64,000 bases of DNA from JAAGZL01 sp050288625. Lineage in GTDB: Bacteria > Pseudomonadota > Gammaproteobacteria > Chromatiales > Chromatiaceae. The notes below the pieces were generated by a model. The model searched no databases, was not told where the DNA came from, and was given only the letters and a program-made list of their open reading frames with translations. Positions 8,639-16,654 of this stretch are shown here, in pieces. The position numbers and the translations under genes were made by a program. Each line of letters starts with the position of its first letter. Position 1 is the first letter of the stretch. Location: contig JBNKEE010000034.1 of NCBI GenBank assembly GCA_050288625.1, forward strand, positions 1 through 64,000, in the 5' to 3' direction.

Positions 8639-9562
8639 TCAGCAGAGAAGGAATTCAAGTAAGGCCTTTTGCGAATGCATGCGGTTCTCTGCCTCTTCCC
8701 AGACTACGCTGTCGGGCCTGTCGATGACCGATGCCGCTACCTCTTCGCCACGATGGGCTGGTAGGCAGTGCATGAATAGCGCGTCTTGACCGGCTTGGTC
8801 CATAATTTTATCGGATACCTGATAATTCGCGAATGCTTGCTTGCGTTTTACCTGCTCCTCTTCTTGTCCCATGCTGGCCCAGACATCAGTAACAACGAGA
8901 TCGGCTCCTGTGGCAGCAGCCATAGGGTCAGATGTTATTTGACAGCGATCAGAGGCCGGGGCCATGATCTCATCTTTTGGCTCATATCCTTCCGGGCATG
9001 CGATATTCAGCTTGAAACCGAACTGTCTGGAAGCGTTGATATAAGAGTGGCACATATTGTTTCCATCTCCGATCCAGGCTACGGTCTTGCCAGCGATATC
9101 TCCGCGGTGTTCCATATAGGTTTGCATGTCAGCGAGCAACTGACACGGGTGAAATAGATCGGTCAGGGCGTTGATCACCGGCACTTGAGAGTGTTCGGCA
9201 AACAGCTCCAGATCCTTCTGGTGATAGGTGCGTACCATGATGCAGTCCACCATTCGTGACATTACCCTGGCGCTGTCTTCGATCGGTTCCCCCCGACCCA
9301 GTTGTGTATCCCTGGGAGAGAGGAATATGGCATGACCACCCAGTTGGGTGATCCCTGCTTCGAATGATATTCTGGTGCGGGTGGAGGATTTCTCGAACAC
9401 CATAGCCAGGGTTCGGTTTTGCAGAGATGTGTGCGCTATTCCTTTTTGTAGCAACTGTTTCAACTCAGTAGCCCTGGCCAGGATGCTATACAGCTCGTCC
9501 TGGGTTAGGTCCAGCAACGATAGAAAATGCCTTGGCTGTCGTTTTGTAGCGTTCTCCGTCAT
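8639..9562 (-). CDS. argF: Ornithine carbamoyltransferase
   Basis: Catalyses carbamoyl phosphate plus ornithine to citrulline in arginine synthesis. The carbamoyl-phosphate motif is FEKSSTRTRISFE, with a second loop at HPCQLLADMQT and the ornithine-side motif MHCLPAHRGEEV near the C-terminus. The chosen ATG gives MTENATKRQPRHFLSL, matching the usual family N-terminus. The frame stays open upstream to a TTG at 9613 that would overlap the end of argD, but that start has no ribosome binding site and would add 17 residues unlike the family. The gene follows argD on the same strand, so the two form an argD-argF operon. Confidence 0.95.
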   Translation of the reverse strand: MTENATKRQPRHFLSLLDLTQDELYSILARATELKQLLQKGIAHTSLQNRTLAMVFEKSSTRTRISFEAGITQLGGHAIFLSPRDTQLGRGEPIEDSARVMSRMVDCIMVRTYHQKDLELFAEHSQVPVINALTDLFHPCQLLADMQTYMEHRGDIAGKTVAWIGDGNNMCHSYINASRQFGFKLNIACPEGYEPKDEIMAPASDRCQITSDPMAAATGADLVVTDVWASMGQEEEQVKRKQAFANYQVSDKIMDQAGQDALFMHCLPAHRGEEVAASVIDRPDSVVWEEAENRMHSQKALLEFLLC

Positions 9563-9599
9563 CTCTTTATCCGTGTAGGTAAAAGAATCGGCGTTGATC

Positions 9600-10778
9600 C
9601 TAGTTTGACTCAAGGAATCGTTTGAGCAGCTCTGAGAGTATGGCTATCATCTCGTCAGACTGCTCATTGCTCATGATTAGAGGGGGCAGAAGACGAATGG
9701 TTTTGTCAGCCGTAACGTTTATCAGTAGCCCCTTCTCCAGGGCGGCAGCTACCAGGTCACCACAGTTGCGATCCAACTCAATGCCAATAAGCAGCCCCTG
9801 ACCCCGTATCTCTTCTATACCAGCGACATCGGCCAGCGCGTCGGCCAGATCTGCCAGGATCTTGTTGCCTAGGGTCTCGGCTCTTGCTACAAGCCCCTCT
9901 TTTTCAATTGTATCGATTACGGCGTGGGCTGTAGCACAGGCTAGATGGTTGCCACCAAAGGTTGAGCCGTGAGAACCAGCAAACAGGATATCTGCAGCTT
10001 TGCCACTGGCTAGACATGCCCCGATGGGAACTCCGTTAGCCAGACCCTTGGCCAATGTCATCACGTCCGGGATTATCCCATTGTGTTGATGAGCAAACAT
10101 GCGGCCGCTACGGCCCATGCCGGTCTGGATCTCGTCCAGCATCATCAACCAGCCGTGCTCGTCACAGATGCTGCGTATATGGTTCAGATAGTTTTCTGCC
10201 GGAATATTGATGCCGCCTTCGCCCTGGATAGGCTCCACCAGTACGGCAACAACATTCGGGATGTTAGCGGCAACCAAGCGTAGGCTGTCAATGTCGTCAT
10301 ACGGCACCCGCACGAAGCCGCTCACCAGTGGCTCAAAACCGGCCTGAACCTTGCGATTGCCGGTGGCTGATAGCGTGGCCAGGGTGCGTCCGTGGAAGCT
10401 GTTCTCCATAACCACTATGGCTGGGTTGTCTATGTCCTTGGAGTGTCCATACAAACGAGCGATCTTGATCGCCGCCTCGTTCGCCTCGGCCCCTGAGTTA
10501 CAGAAAAAGGCCTTGTTCATGCCTGATATGTTGGTCAGGGTTGCACCCAACTGCTCCTGTTGAGTGATGCCGTAAAGATTGGAGGTGTGGATTAATTCCC
10601 CTGCCTGTTTGCGGATGGCTTCTGTGACTGCCGGGTGAGCGTGGCCAAGCCCGCACACCGCGATTCCAGAGAGTGCGTCCAGGTAACGTTTACCATCCGT
10701 GTCCCACAGCTCGGCGCCTGCACCGCGCTGAAAGTGTACTGGCAACCGTTTGTATGTAGCCATTATCGGGTCAGACAT
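9600..10778 (-). CDS. argD: Acetylornithine aminotransferase
   Basis: 392-residue class III PLP aminotransferase that converts N-acetylglutamate semialdehyde to N-acetylornithine, and often succinyldiaminopimelate in lysine synthesis as well. Visible features are the N-terminal TYKRLPVHFQRGAGAELWDTDG, the PLP phosphate-binding CNSGAEANEAAIK, the DEIQTGMGRSGRMFA segment and the Schiff-base Lys in TLAKGLANGVP. Length is normal for the family. It is the promoter-proximal gene of argD-argF and is divergent from rnpB. A possible promoter lies in the 170-base gap, but no clear ARG box was recognised. Confidence 0.95.
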   Translation of the reverse strand: MSDPIMATYKRLPVHFQRGAGAELWDTDGKRYLDALSGIAVCGLGHAHPAVTEAIRKQAGELIHTSNLYGITQQEQLGATLTNISGMNKAFFCNSGAEANEAAIKIARLYGHSKDIDNPAIVVMENSFHGRTLATLSATGNRKVQAGFEPLVSGFVRVPYDDIDSLRLVAANIPNVVAVLVEPIQGEGGINIPAENYLNHIRSICDEHGWLMMLDEIQTGMGRSGRMFAHQHNGIIPDVMTLAKGLANGVPIGACLASGKAADILFAGSHGSTFGGNHLACATAHAVIDTIEKEGLVARAETLGNKILADLADALADVAGIEEIRGQGLLIGIELDRNCGDLVAAALEKGLLINVTADKTIRLLPPLIMSNEQSDEMIAILSELLKRFLESN

Positions 10779-10916
10779 CTCTCAGTCTCTTAAAAAGCAA
10801 GAAGTCGGCACTGAGACAGTAACCGACCTGCAAAATTTCCGTGTAATTATATGGAAAAAGGAGCAATCCTATTAGATATATCTTTGGTTGGCAATACATA
10901 ATCATAAAGATATCGG

Positions 10917-10945
10917 TTGCGCACAATAAACAGGGAGATTATCTT
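10917..10945 (+). promoter_or_regulatory. Putative sigma70 promoter of rnpB
   Basis: A -35-like TTGCGC (10917-10922) is followed after 17 bases by a -10-like TATCTT (10940-10945). Transcription would start about 7 bases later, at about 10952, which is exactly where the P1 stem of the RNase P RNA begins. The agreement with the RNA 5' end is the main support. Confidence 0.6.
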
Positions 10946-10952
10946 TGCTCCT

Positions 10953-11322
10953 GGGAGTCGGCCGAATGATCGCTGTCCCATCCGGGAGAGAGGAAAGTCC
11001 GGGCTCCATAGGGCAGGGTGCCAGGTAACGCCTGGGGGGCGTAAGCCCACGGAAAGTGCCGCAGAAAATATACCGCCGAATCCGACGGTTCGCTGCTGGA
11101 TGGTAAGGGTGAAATGGTGCGGTAAGAGCGCACCGCGCTGCTGGCAACAGTAGTGGCAGGGTAAACCCCACCCGGAGCAAGACCAAATAGGGGGGCGAGT
11201 GGCTTCGGCCACACCTGTGGCCCACAGGGTCCCCGGGTAGGTTGCTGGAGGTGCGTGGCGACACGCATCCTAGATGAATGATCATTCTCGACAGAACCCG
11301 GCTTACAGGCCGGCTCCCACCA
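10953..11322 (+). ncRNA. rnpB: RNase P RNA, bacterial type A
   Basis: Catalytic RNA of RNase P, which matures tRNA 5' ends. Conserved blocks are all present in order: GAGGAAAGTCCGGGCTCC, AGGGCAGGGTGCCAGGTAAC, GGTAAGAGCGCACCGC, CCACCCGGAGCAAGACCAAA, TAGATGAATGATC and ACAGAACCCGGCTTA. The 5' GGGAGTCGGCCG pairs with the 3' CGGCCGGCTCCC, with one G-U, to form the P1 stem that sets both ends. Open reading frames in this stretch on both strands are incidental. It lies between argD (divergent) and the membrane protein at 11412. Confidence 0.97.
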
Positions 11323-11411
11323 TTTACTTTAGGCCGTTTATGGTTTTGAACTTTAGTAAATACCATTTGGTTTGAGAGGTTGTTAAAGGGTTAAAATAGT
11401 TGTTGTAAAAT

Positions 11412-12935
11412 ATGTGGAAGAATAAGTGCGTCCCACCTTTTAAGCCTACCCTAGCTCCTCTGACTATTGGTCTTGAGTCAGCAGCGGTTTTCGTTTTGGC
11501 GTGGGTTTTGTTTGCCTTGAGTGTCCTGCCGGCCGATTCACTTTTTACAGTAGATGGCTTTTATCATTTCAGAATAATGGAGCTGATCTGGAATGATGGT
11601 CCGTGGGTGGACATCCGCTGGCTACCACTCACAATACTGGGAGAGCACGGGCCGGATCACCATTGGCTGTGGCATCTTATGTTTTCCCCGTTCGGTGCAG
11701 TGGATGATCGGGTTTTGGGACTAAAGCTTGCGCTGATCACCAACGCGGCCATGGTGCCGGCAATCTTCAACTTGACATGCCGACTACTTGGTGTCCCCTT
11801 TGCCCCTCTCTGGTCGTTGCTGTTGCTGGCTGGAGGATTGACCTTCCCTGCTAGAATCCTAATGCTGCGGGCACAAAACATTGCTATCTGTTATCTTCTA
11901 TTGGCCACTTTGTTTTCACTGCGGCGATCCTATCTGCTACTAGGGTTTATAGTTTTCCTAGGTATCGAATCCTATCATGGGTCGGTGATCATCGGTTTTC
12001 CGATCCTTCTTATATGGGTGATTTATACCATCAGGGAGCGGCAGATCGATGGGAAACTTTTAATCTTTCCTGCTGTAGGGTTCCTTGCAGGGCTGCTTCT
12101 GAGTCCCTGGTTCCCGCAAAATATAGACTTTATGTTTTTTCATCTGCTTTATGTGGGTGCTAATTCGCTTGCTAGTTCACCTGGGGGTGAATGGACACCG
12201 GTGACAGTATTTGGATTGTGGCAGCAGGCCTGGCCCGCCCATCTTCTATGGGTGGGTAGTTTTGTCTTGCTGGTTGCTCTTCGACGAGCCTGGATTCGTC
12301 AGCCGCAGGTAGTTGTGATCAATCTATTGGCGTTTTTCGCACTGTTGGCTTATGCCTCTGCCAACAGGTTTGCCGAATACTATATCCCAACGGCGTTGTT
12401 ATCTGTTGCTGTGAATACCATGCCAATAATTGGGATGATAACCAAAAAGGCGAGAGTGTTTGGTGTGGTTTGTCTAGTGTTATTTGCAGGGTGGCGTATG
12501 ACGGTCAATATGGAAATGTATAGGGCGGTAGCTATCTACCGATTCTCTCACTACGGTGAGATTGCCAGAACTCTGGAGCAGCGAGCAGAGCCGGATAGTC
12601 TGATCTTCAATACTGGTGAAAATTTCTCTTTTCTTATTTGGCACTCTGTCAAGCATAGATATGTGGTCGGGCTTTCCCCGCTCTTTCTCGCATACCAGGA
12701 TCCAGCGCGATACCTGTTTTGGACCTTGATTCCAGGACCACAATCACTAGACCGGGATAAAGGAGAGATTATCCTCAAGACCTTCGGCAGCCGTTGGGCG
12801 GTGGTGCAGCACAGTAATACCGCCTTATATAAGCAGCTTCTTGCTAGCCCCTATGCCACCATAGAGTTAAAGACAGCATCAGGGTATCTGTTTTCACTAC
12901 GTGATCCTGGGTCAGGGTCAAGTAGTGATCGCTGA
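11412..12935 (+). CDS. Polytopic membrane protein, GT-C glycosyltransferase-like
   Basis: 507-residue integral membrane protein with about ten to twelve hydrophobic segments. The first is at about residues 20-40, followed by an acidic loop containing VDGFYHFR (about residues 48-55), the position and style of the acidic motif in GT-C enzymes such as STT3, ArnT and PMT. A further GEHGPDHHW loop follows. The C-terminal 130 or so residues are more polar (NTGENFSFLIWHSVKHRYVVG) and resemble the soluble tail of STT3-like proteins. A role in transferring a sugar from a polyprenyl carrier is inferred from layout, not from a clear family signature. It stands alone between rnpB and the dcw cluster, with no obvious operon partner. 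Confidence 0.6.
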   Translation: MWKNKCVPPFKPTLAPLTIGLESAAVFVLAWVLFALSVLPADSLFTVDGFYHFRIMELIWNDGPWVDIRWLPLTILGEHGPDHHWLWHLMFSPFGAVDDRVLGLKLALITNAAMVPAIFNLTCRLLGVPFAPLWSLLLLAGGLTFPARILMLRAQNIAICYLLLATLFSLRRSYLLLGFIVFLGIESYHGSVIIGFPILLIWVIYTIRERQIDGKLLIFPAVGFLAGLLLSPWFPQNIDFMFFHLLYVGANSLASSPGGEWTPVTVFGLWQQAWPAHLLWVGSFVLLVALRRAWIRQPQVVVINLLAFFALLAYASANRFAEYYIPTALLSVAVNTMPIIGMITKKARVFGVVCLVLFAGWRMTVNMEMYRAVAIYRFSHYGEIARTLEQRAEPDSLIFNTGENFSFLIWHSVKHRYVVGLSPLFLAYQDPARYLFWTLIPGPQSLDRDKGEIILKTFGSRWAVVQHSNTALYKQLLASPYATIELKTASGYLFSLRDPGSGSSSDR

Positions 12936-13139
12936 TGATTGTGCTCCGCTTTTTTAAAAGTGGTGATTAGCATTACCTAAGATTAGGGATAAATCCCCTA
13001 TAACTCCTAATAAATCACTTTAAGTTGTATCTTTAGCATGCTGTTTTAGTGTGTTTTCTCTCTATTGTGTTGCTGTTAATTCCCCTCTGTAACCTACTGT
13101 CTTTAAAGGAACTTTTTCTATTTTTGTGGAGTAATTGCC
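12936..13139. other. AT-rich intergenic spacer before the dcw cluster
   Basis: No gene or RNA recognised. The stretch is T-rich and ends at the mraZ promoter. A short inverted repeat (CCTAA-GAT-TTAGG-like, near 12975) is present but has no T-run suited to a terminator. Confidence 0.4.
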
Positions 13140-13169
13140 TTGACAAGTGGGGAATTACCTACCTATTAT
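13140..13169 (+). promoter_or_regulatory. Sigma70-type promoter of the dcw cluster (Pmra)
   Basis: TTGACA (13140-13145) and TATTAT (13164-13169) are separated by 18 bases, close to the sigma70 consensus. Transcription would begin at about 13176, about 50 bases upstream of mraZ. Its position matches Pmra, the main promoter of the cluster in Escherichia coli. Confidence 0.75.
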
Positions 13170-13203
13170 GGCGTTAAGTGGTGAAAAGTGGGTTTTTATG
13201 GGG
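13169..13203 (+). promoter_or_regulatory. Phased MraZ-box repeats
   Basis: Four TGG-starting pentamers occur at exact 10-base spacing: TGGCG (13169), TGGTG (13179), TGGGT (13189) and TGGGG (13199). MraZ is known to bind direct TGGGN repeats separated by five bases in the mra leader and repress its own operon. The last two match the consensus, and the first two are degenerate. The first overlaps the end of the -10 box, consistent with repression. Confidence 0.7.
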
Positions 13204-13225
13204 AAACAGAAAGGGGATACCTAAC

Positions 13226-13678
13226 TTGTTTCGAGGTGTAAACAGTCTAAATCTGGACGCAAAAGGGCGGTTTGCGATACCGACAAAGTATCGTGAGCGC
13301 CTGAAAGATTGCTGTGCCTCTCAGATGGTAATCACCGTCGATCCTGATGACCGCTGCCTGCTTATCTATCCGGCCCCTGAATGGCAGGAGATTGAGCGCA
13401 AATTGATGAATCTCCCTACCTTTAATAAGGCCGCGCGCCGATTGCAGAGACTGCTGGTAGGACATGCGGTAGAGGTAGATATGGATGGGCAGGGCAGGAT
13501 TCTGTTACCGCCACCACTTAGAGAATTTGCCCATATGAATAAGCATGCAGTGTTAATCGGGCAAGGTAGTAAATTTGAGCTGTGGGACGAAGGGCGTTGG
13601 AACGAAGCGCGTGAGAGCTGGCTTGAGGAAGATCTGGAACAGGATCTCCCGGCTGATCTGGAAACGCTCTCAATCTGA
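13226..13678 (+). CDS. mraZ: Transcriptional regulator MraZ
   Basis: AbrB-like DNA-binding regulator that heads the dcw cluster. Two copies of the MraZ half are visible, the first with LDAKGRFAIPTKYRE and the second with MDGQGRILLPPPLREFA. The start is set at TTG 13226: it gives FRGVNSLNLDAKGRFAIP as in the family, and AAGGGG lies 9 bases upstream. A longer frame from GTG 13178 would begin inside the MraZ boxes and is rejected. Length is 150 residues, close to the 152 of E. coli. The stop overlaps the rsmH start by one base (TGATG), so the two are translationally coupled. Confidence 0.95.
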   Translation: MFRGVNSLNLDAKGRFAIPTKYRERLKDCCASQMVITVDPDDRCLLIYPAPEWQEIERKLMNLPTFNKAARRLQRLLVGHAVEVDMDGQGRILLPPPLREFAHMNKHAVLIGQGSKFELWDEGRWNEARESWLEEDLEQDLPADLETLSI

Positions 13679-14613
13679 TGAATGCGCAATCAGACCATGT
13701 CCCGGTGCTCTTTGACGAGGCGCTGAATGCCCTGAATATTAAGTCATCAGGGGTATTTGTGGATGGAACCTTTGGGCGTGGTGGACATAGTGGAGCTATT
13801 CTGCAGCGGCTTGGGAGCAACGGGCTGCTGCTGGCGATAGATAAGGATCCGCAGGCAGTTGCTTATGCGGAAATGGTGTTCGGCAAGGATGGAAGATTTT
13901 TAATCAAACATGGGTCATTCGCCATGTTGGAACAGCTGGCACAACAATGCGGTGTAGCTGGAAAGGTCGACGGCTTGTTGCTGGACCTTGGGGTTTCGTC
14001 TCCCCAACTGGATGACCCGGAACGTGGTTTCAGCTTCTTGCGTAGCGGACCTTTAGATATGCGCATGGATTCCAGCTCAGGGGTGAGCGCGGCAGAGTGG
14101 TTGGCGTCTGCTGAAGGCAGGGAGATAGCTCAGGTGCTTAAAGAATTTGGCGACGAACGTTTTTCCAAGCGTATCGCAAAAGCGATTGTTGATGCGAGAC
14201 AGGAAGGACCAATAACTACAACCGGGCAGTTGGCAGCGATTATTGAGAAGGCATGCCCAATCAAAGAGAGAGAGAAGCATCCTGCAACCAGAAGTTTTCA
14301 GGCTATACGCATCCATGTAAATAAGGAGCTGGAAGACCTTAGGCGGTGTCTTGAGCAGTCATTAAATGTCTTGGCGCCGCTGGGTCGTTTGGCTGTGGTC
14401 AGCTTCCACTCACTCGAAGACAGGATTGTGAAGCGTTTTATACGCGACTGCGAGCGGGGGGATGATTTTCCAGCGGATCTGCCGGTGACACAAGAACAGC
14501 TACGTCCGAAGCTGCGGGCCGTTGGTAAGGCTATATATCCGTCGGCCGGCGAGATTGAGTCCAATCCCAGGGCGCGGAGCGCTGTTCTGAGGGTGGCGGA
14601 GAGGATGGCATGA
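13678..14613 (+). CDS. rsmH: 16S rRNA (cytosine1402-N4)-methyltransferase
   Basis: SAM-dependent enzyme that methylates N4 of C1402 in the 16S rRNA decoding centre. The SAM-binding motif VDGTFGRGGHS is at about residues 24-34, followed by LLLDLGVSSPQLDDPERGFSF and the C-terminal LGRLAVVSFHSLEDRIVKRF. All are hallmarks of the RsmH/MraW family, and 311 residues is the normal length. It overlaps mraZ by one base and ftsL by four, in the standard second place of the dcw cluster. Confidence 0.97.
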   Translation: MNAQSDHVPVLFDEALNALNIKSSGVFVDGTFGRGGHSGAILQRLGSNGLLLAIDKDPQAVAYAEMVFGKDGRFLIKHGSFAMLEQLAQQCGVAGKVDGLLLDLGVSSPQLDDPERGFSFLRSGPLDMRMDSSSGVSAAEWLASAEGREIAQVLKEFGDERFSKRIAKAIVDARQEGPITTTGQLAAIIEKACPIKEREKHPATRSFQAIRIHVNKELEDLRRCLEQSLNVLAPLGRLAVVSFHSLEDRIVKRFIRDCERGDDFPADLPVTQEQLRPKLRAVGKAIYPSAGEIESNPRARSAVLRVAERMA

Positions 14614-14882
14614 TTCGAGGCAACTTAATAGCGGTTGTCTTTTTGGGGTTGGCCATAGTGTTATCTGCGATAGGGGTGGTCTATGCGAAATATGCCTCTC
14701 GTATACATTTTGCGGAACTCGAATCGATTAGGACAAAACGGGATGCGGCAGAAGTGGAGTGGGGTAGGTTGCAACTGGAACAGAGCACCTGGGCTACCCA
14801 TGGGCGTGTAGAAAAGATTGCTCGGGAAAGACTGAATATGCGTATACCTCTGGTTGAGGAAGTAAAGGTGATTAGGCCCTGA
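14610..14882 (+). CDS. ftsL: Cell division protein FtsL
   Basis: 90-residue bitopic divisome protein. A short cytoplasmic N-terminus is followed by one transmembrane helix (about residues 6-24) and a periplasmic coiled coil that binds FtsB and FtsQ. The tail IARERLNMRIPLVEEVKVI is typical. Sequence conservation in the family is low, so the call rests on size, topology and position between rsmH and ftsI. The start overlaps the rsmH stop by four bases. Confidence 0.92.
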   Translation: MIRGNLIAVVFLGLAIVLSAIGVVYAKYASRIHFAELESIRTKRDAAEVEWGRLQLEQSTWATHGRVEKIARERLNMRIPLVEEVKVIRP

Positions 14883-14884
14883 CA

Positions 14885-16654
14885 ATGGTGAGTGAAAGAC
14901 GCAAAAAACGGGCGGCAACAAGCGACAAGCACGAGCAGATAGAACTGCCGCGCTACCGTCTGCGTAGCTGGACCATGCTCACCCTGCTTTGGATGGCTGG
15001 TGTGGCTGTCATCTGGCGCGCTGTTGATCAACAGATATTTGAGACCGATTTTCTGCAACACGAGGGTGAAAGGCGCCATCTTCGGATAGTTGAGGTGCCT
15101 GCTCATAGGGGAATGATTCTGGATCGCAGGGGCGAACCTCTGGCAGTCAGTACACCAGTAGATTCGATCTGGGTAAATCCACGTGTAATAAGTACGAAAG
15201 TCAGTGATCTTGCTCCTATTGCAAAGGCGTTGGGACGCAACGTTAAGGTGTTGCAGAAACAGATTTTGGATAAGAGGGATCGCTCTTTTCTGTATCTAAA
15301 GCGTCGAGCCAATCCTGACCTGAGCGAAAAAGTGATAAAGATTGCCCGTGAGAATAAGCTGGCCGGAGTTGATCTGCAGAGAGAATATCGCAGGTTCTAT
15401 CCTAGCGGCGAGGTGTTTGCCCATGTGGTCGGTTTCACCAATGTTGATGATAAAGGTCAGGAAGGTATGGAGCTGGCCTTCAACGATTGGCTAAGCGGAG
15501 CCACAGGCAGTAAGCGGGTTATAAAGGATGGTCGATCTAGGGTGGTTGCAGATGTGGAAAACATCAGATCACCTAGGCCTGGACATACATTGCAGCTTAG
15601 CTTGGACCGACGATTGCAATTCTTGGCCTATCGAGAGTTGAAGGCAGCTATAGCGCAAAACAAGGCCCGTTCCGGGTCTGTTGTGATTTTGGATGTTGAA
15701 ACCGGCGAAGTCCTGGCTATGGTGAATCAGCCGTCATTTAACCCCAATAGCACCACTAATCGTAGCGGCGGCAAACTGCGTAATCGGGCCATAACCGATC
15801 TGTTTGAACCTGGTTCTACTATGAAGCCGTTCGTGGCTGCATGCGCCCTGGATATTGGAATAATAAAGGCAAATACAACCATCGATACTGCGCCGGGGCG
15901 ATTTAAGGTCGGTAAGAATCTTATTAAAGATACCCGTAACTATGGTGATATCGATGTCACTACTGTTATTCAAAAGTCCAGCAATGTGGGGATCAGTAAG
16001 ATATCCCTGAATATACCTCGTGAGGATCTGTGGGTTAGTCTGTTGAGCCTTGGGTTTAGGGCATCATCCGATAGCGGGTTCCCTGGTGAGGCATCTGGCC
16101 ATCTTCCAGACTACGATGTTTGGACAGATTTCGATCAGGCGGCCCTGGCGTTTGGATACGGACTTTCGGTTACGCCGTTGCAACTCGCACGTGCCTATGC
16201 CGTTTTGGCCTCTGATGGGATCAGTCGTCCAATAACCTTGGAGCGTCGTTTTGGTAAAGCGGAAGGATTCAGGGTGTTTAAGGCCTCAACCGCCCGTATG
16301 GTGCGATCGATGCTGGAGTCTGTAGTCTCACCTGAAGGCACTGCTCCGGCTGCGGCAATAAAGGGTTACAGGGTCGCAGGCAAGACTGGGACTGTGCGCA
16401 AGAGTATCGCCGGTGGTTATGCGGACGATAAATTCTTCGCAATATTTGCCGGTATGGCTCCTGCGAGCAATCCAAAATTGGTTGCGGTCGTGGTAGTGGA
16501 CGAGCCTAGCTCTGGCAAATACTACGGTGGTCAGGTTGCAGCACCCCTCTTTTCTAAGGTGATGGGTGGTGCATTGCGCCTGCTTAATATCTCTCCAGAT
16601 AAGCTTCCGTCTGACGGTCTGCGTATGGCCAATAGCCTGGGGAGGAGCAAATAG
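14885..16654 (+). CDS. ftsI: Peptidoglycan D,D-transpeptidase FtsI (PBP3)
   Basis: 589-residue class B penicillin-binding protein that cross-links septal peptidoglycan with FtsW. There is a basic cytoplasmic N-terminus, one transmembrane helix at about residues 30-48, a pedestal domain with RGMILDRRGEPLAVS, and the transpeptidase domain with S311-T-M-K314, the SSN motif in KSSNVGISK and K500-T-G-T. It lies between ftsL and murE, with one base shared with the murE start. Confidence 0.97.
   Translation: MVSERRKKRAATSDKHEQIELPRYRLRSWTMLTLLWMAGVAVIWRAVDQQIFETDFLQHEGERRHLRIVEVPAHRGMILDRRGEPLAVSTPVDSIWVNPRVISTKVSDLAPIAKALGRNVKVLQKQILDKRDRSFLYLKRRANPDLSEKVIKIARENKLAGVDLQREYRRFYPSGEVFAHVVGFTNVDDKGQEGMELAFNDWLSGATGSKRVIKDGRSRVVADVENIRSPRPGHTLQLSLDRRLQFLAYRELKAAIAQNKARSGSVVILDVETGEVLAMVNQPSFNPNSTTNRSGGKLRNRAITDLFEPGSTMKPFVAACALDIGIIKANTTIDTAPGRFKVGKNLIKDTRNYGDIDVTTVIQKSSNVGISKISLNIPREDLWVSLLSLGFRASSDSGFPGEASGHLPDYDVWTDFDQAALAFGYGLSVTPLQLARAYAVLASDGISRPITLERRFGKAEGFRVFKASTARMVRSMLESVVSPEGTAPAAAIKGYRVAGKTGTVRKSIAGGYADDKFFAIFAGMAPASNPKLVAVVVVDEPSSGKYYGGQVAAPLFSKVMGGALRLLNISPDKLPSDGLRMANSLGRSK

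Noticed and set aside
10902..11366. Several open frames on both strands over rnpB
   Set aside because: The sequence is fully explained by conserved RNase P RNA blocks and pairing ends.
13178..13225. N-terminal extension of MraZ from GTG 13178
   Set aside because: It would place coding sequence over the MraZ boxes and the ribosome site, and add 16 residues absent in the family.
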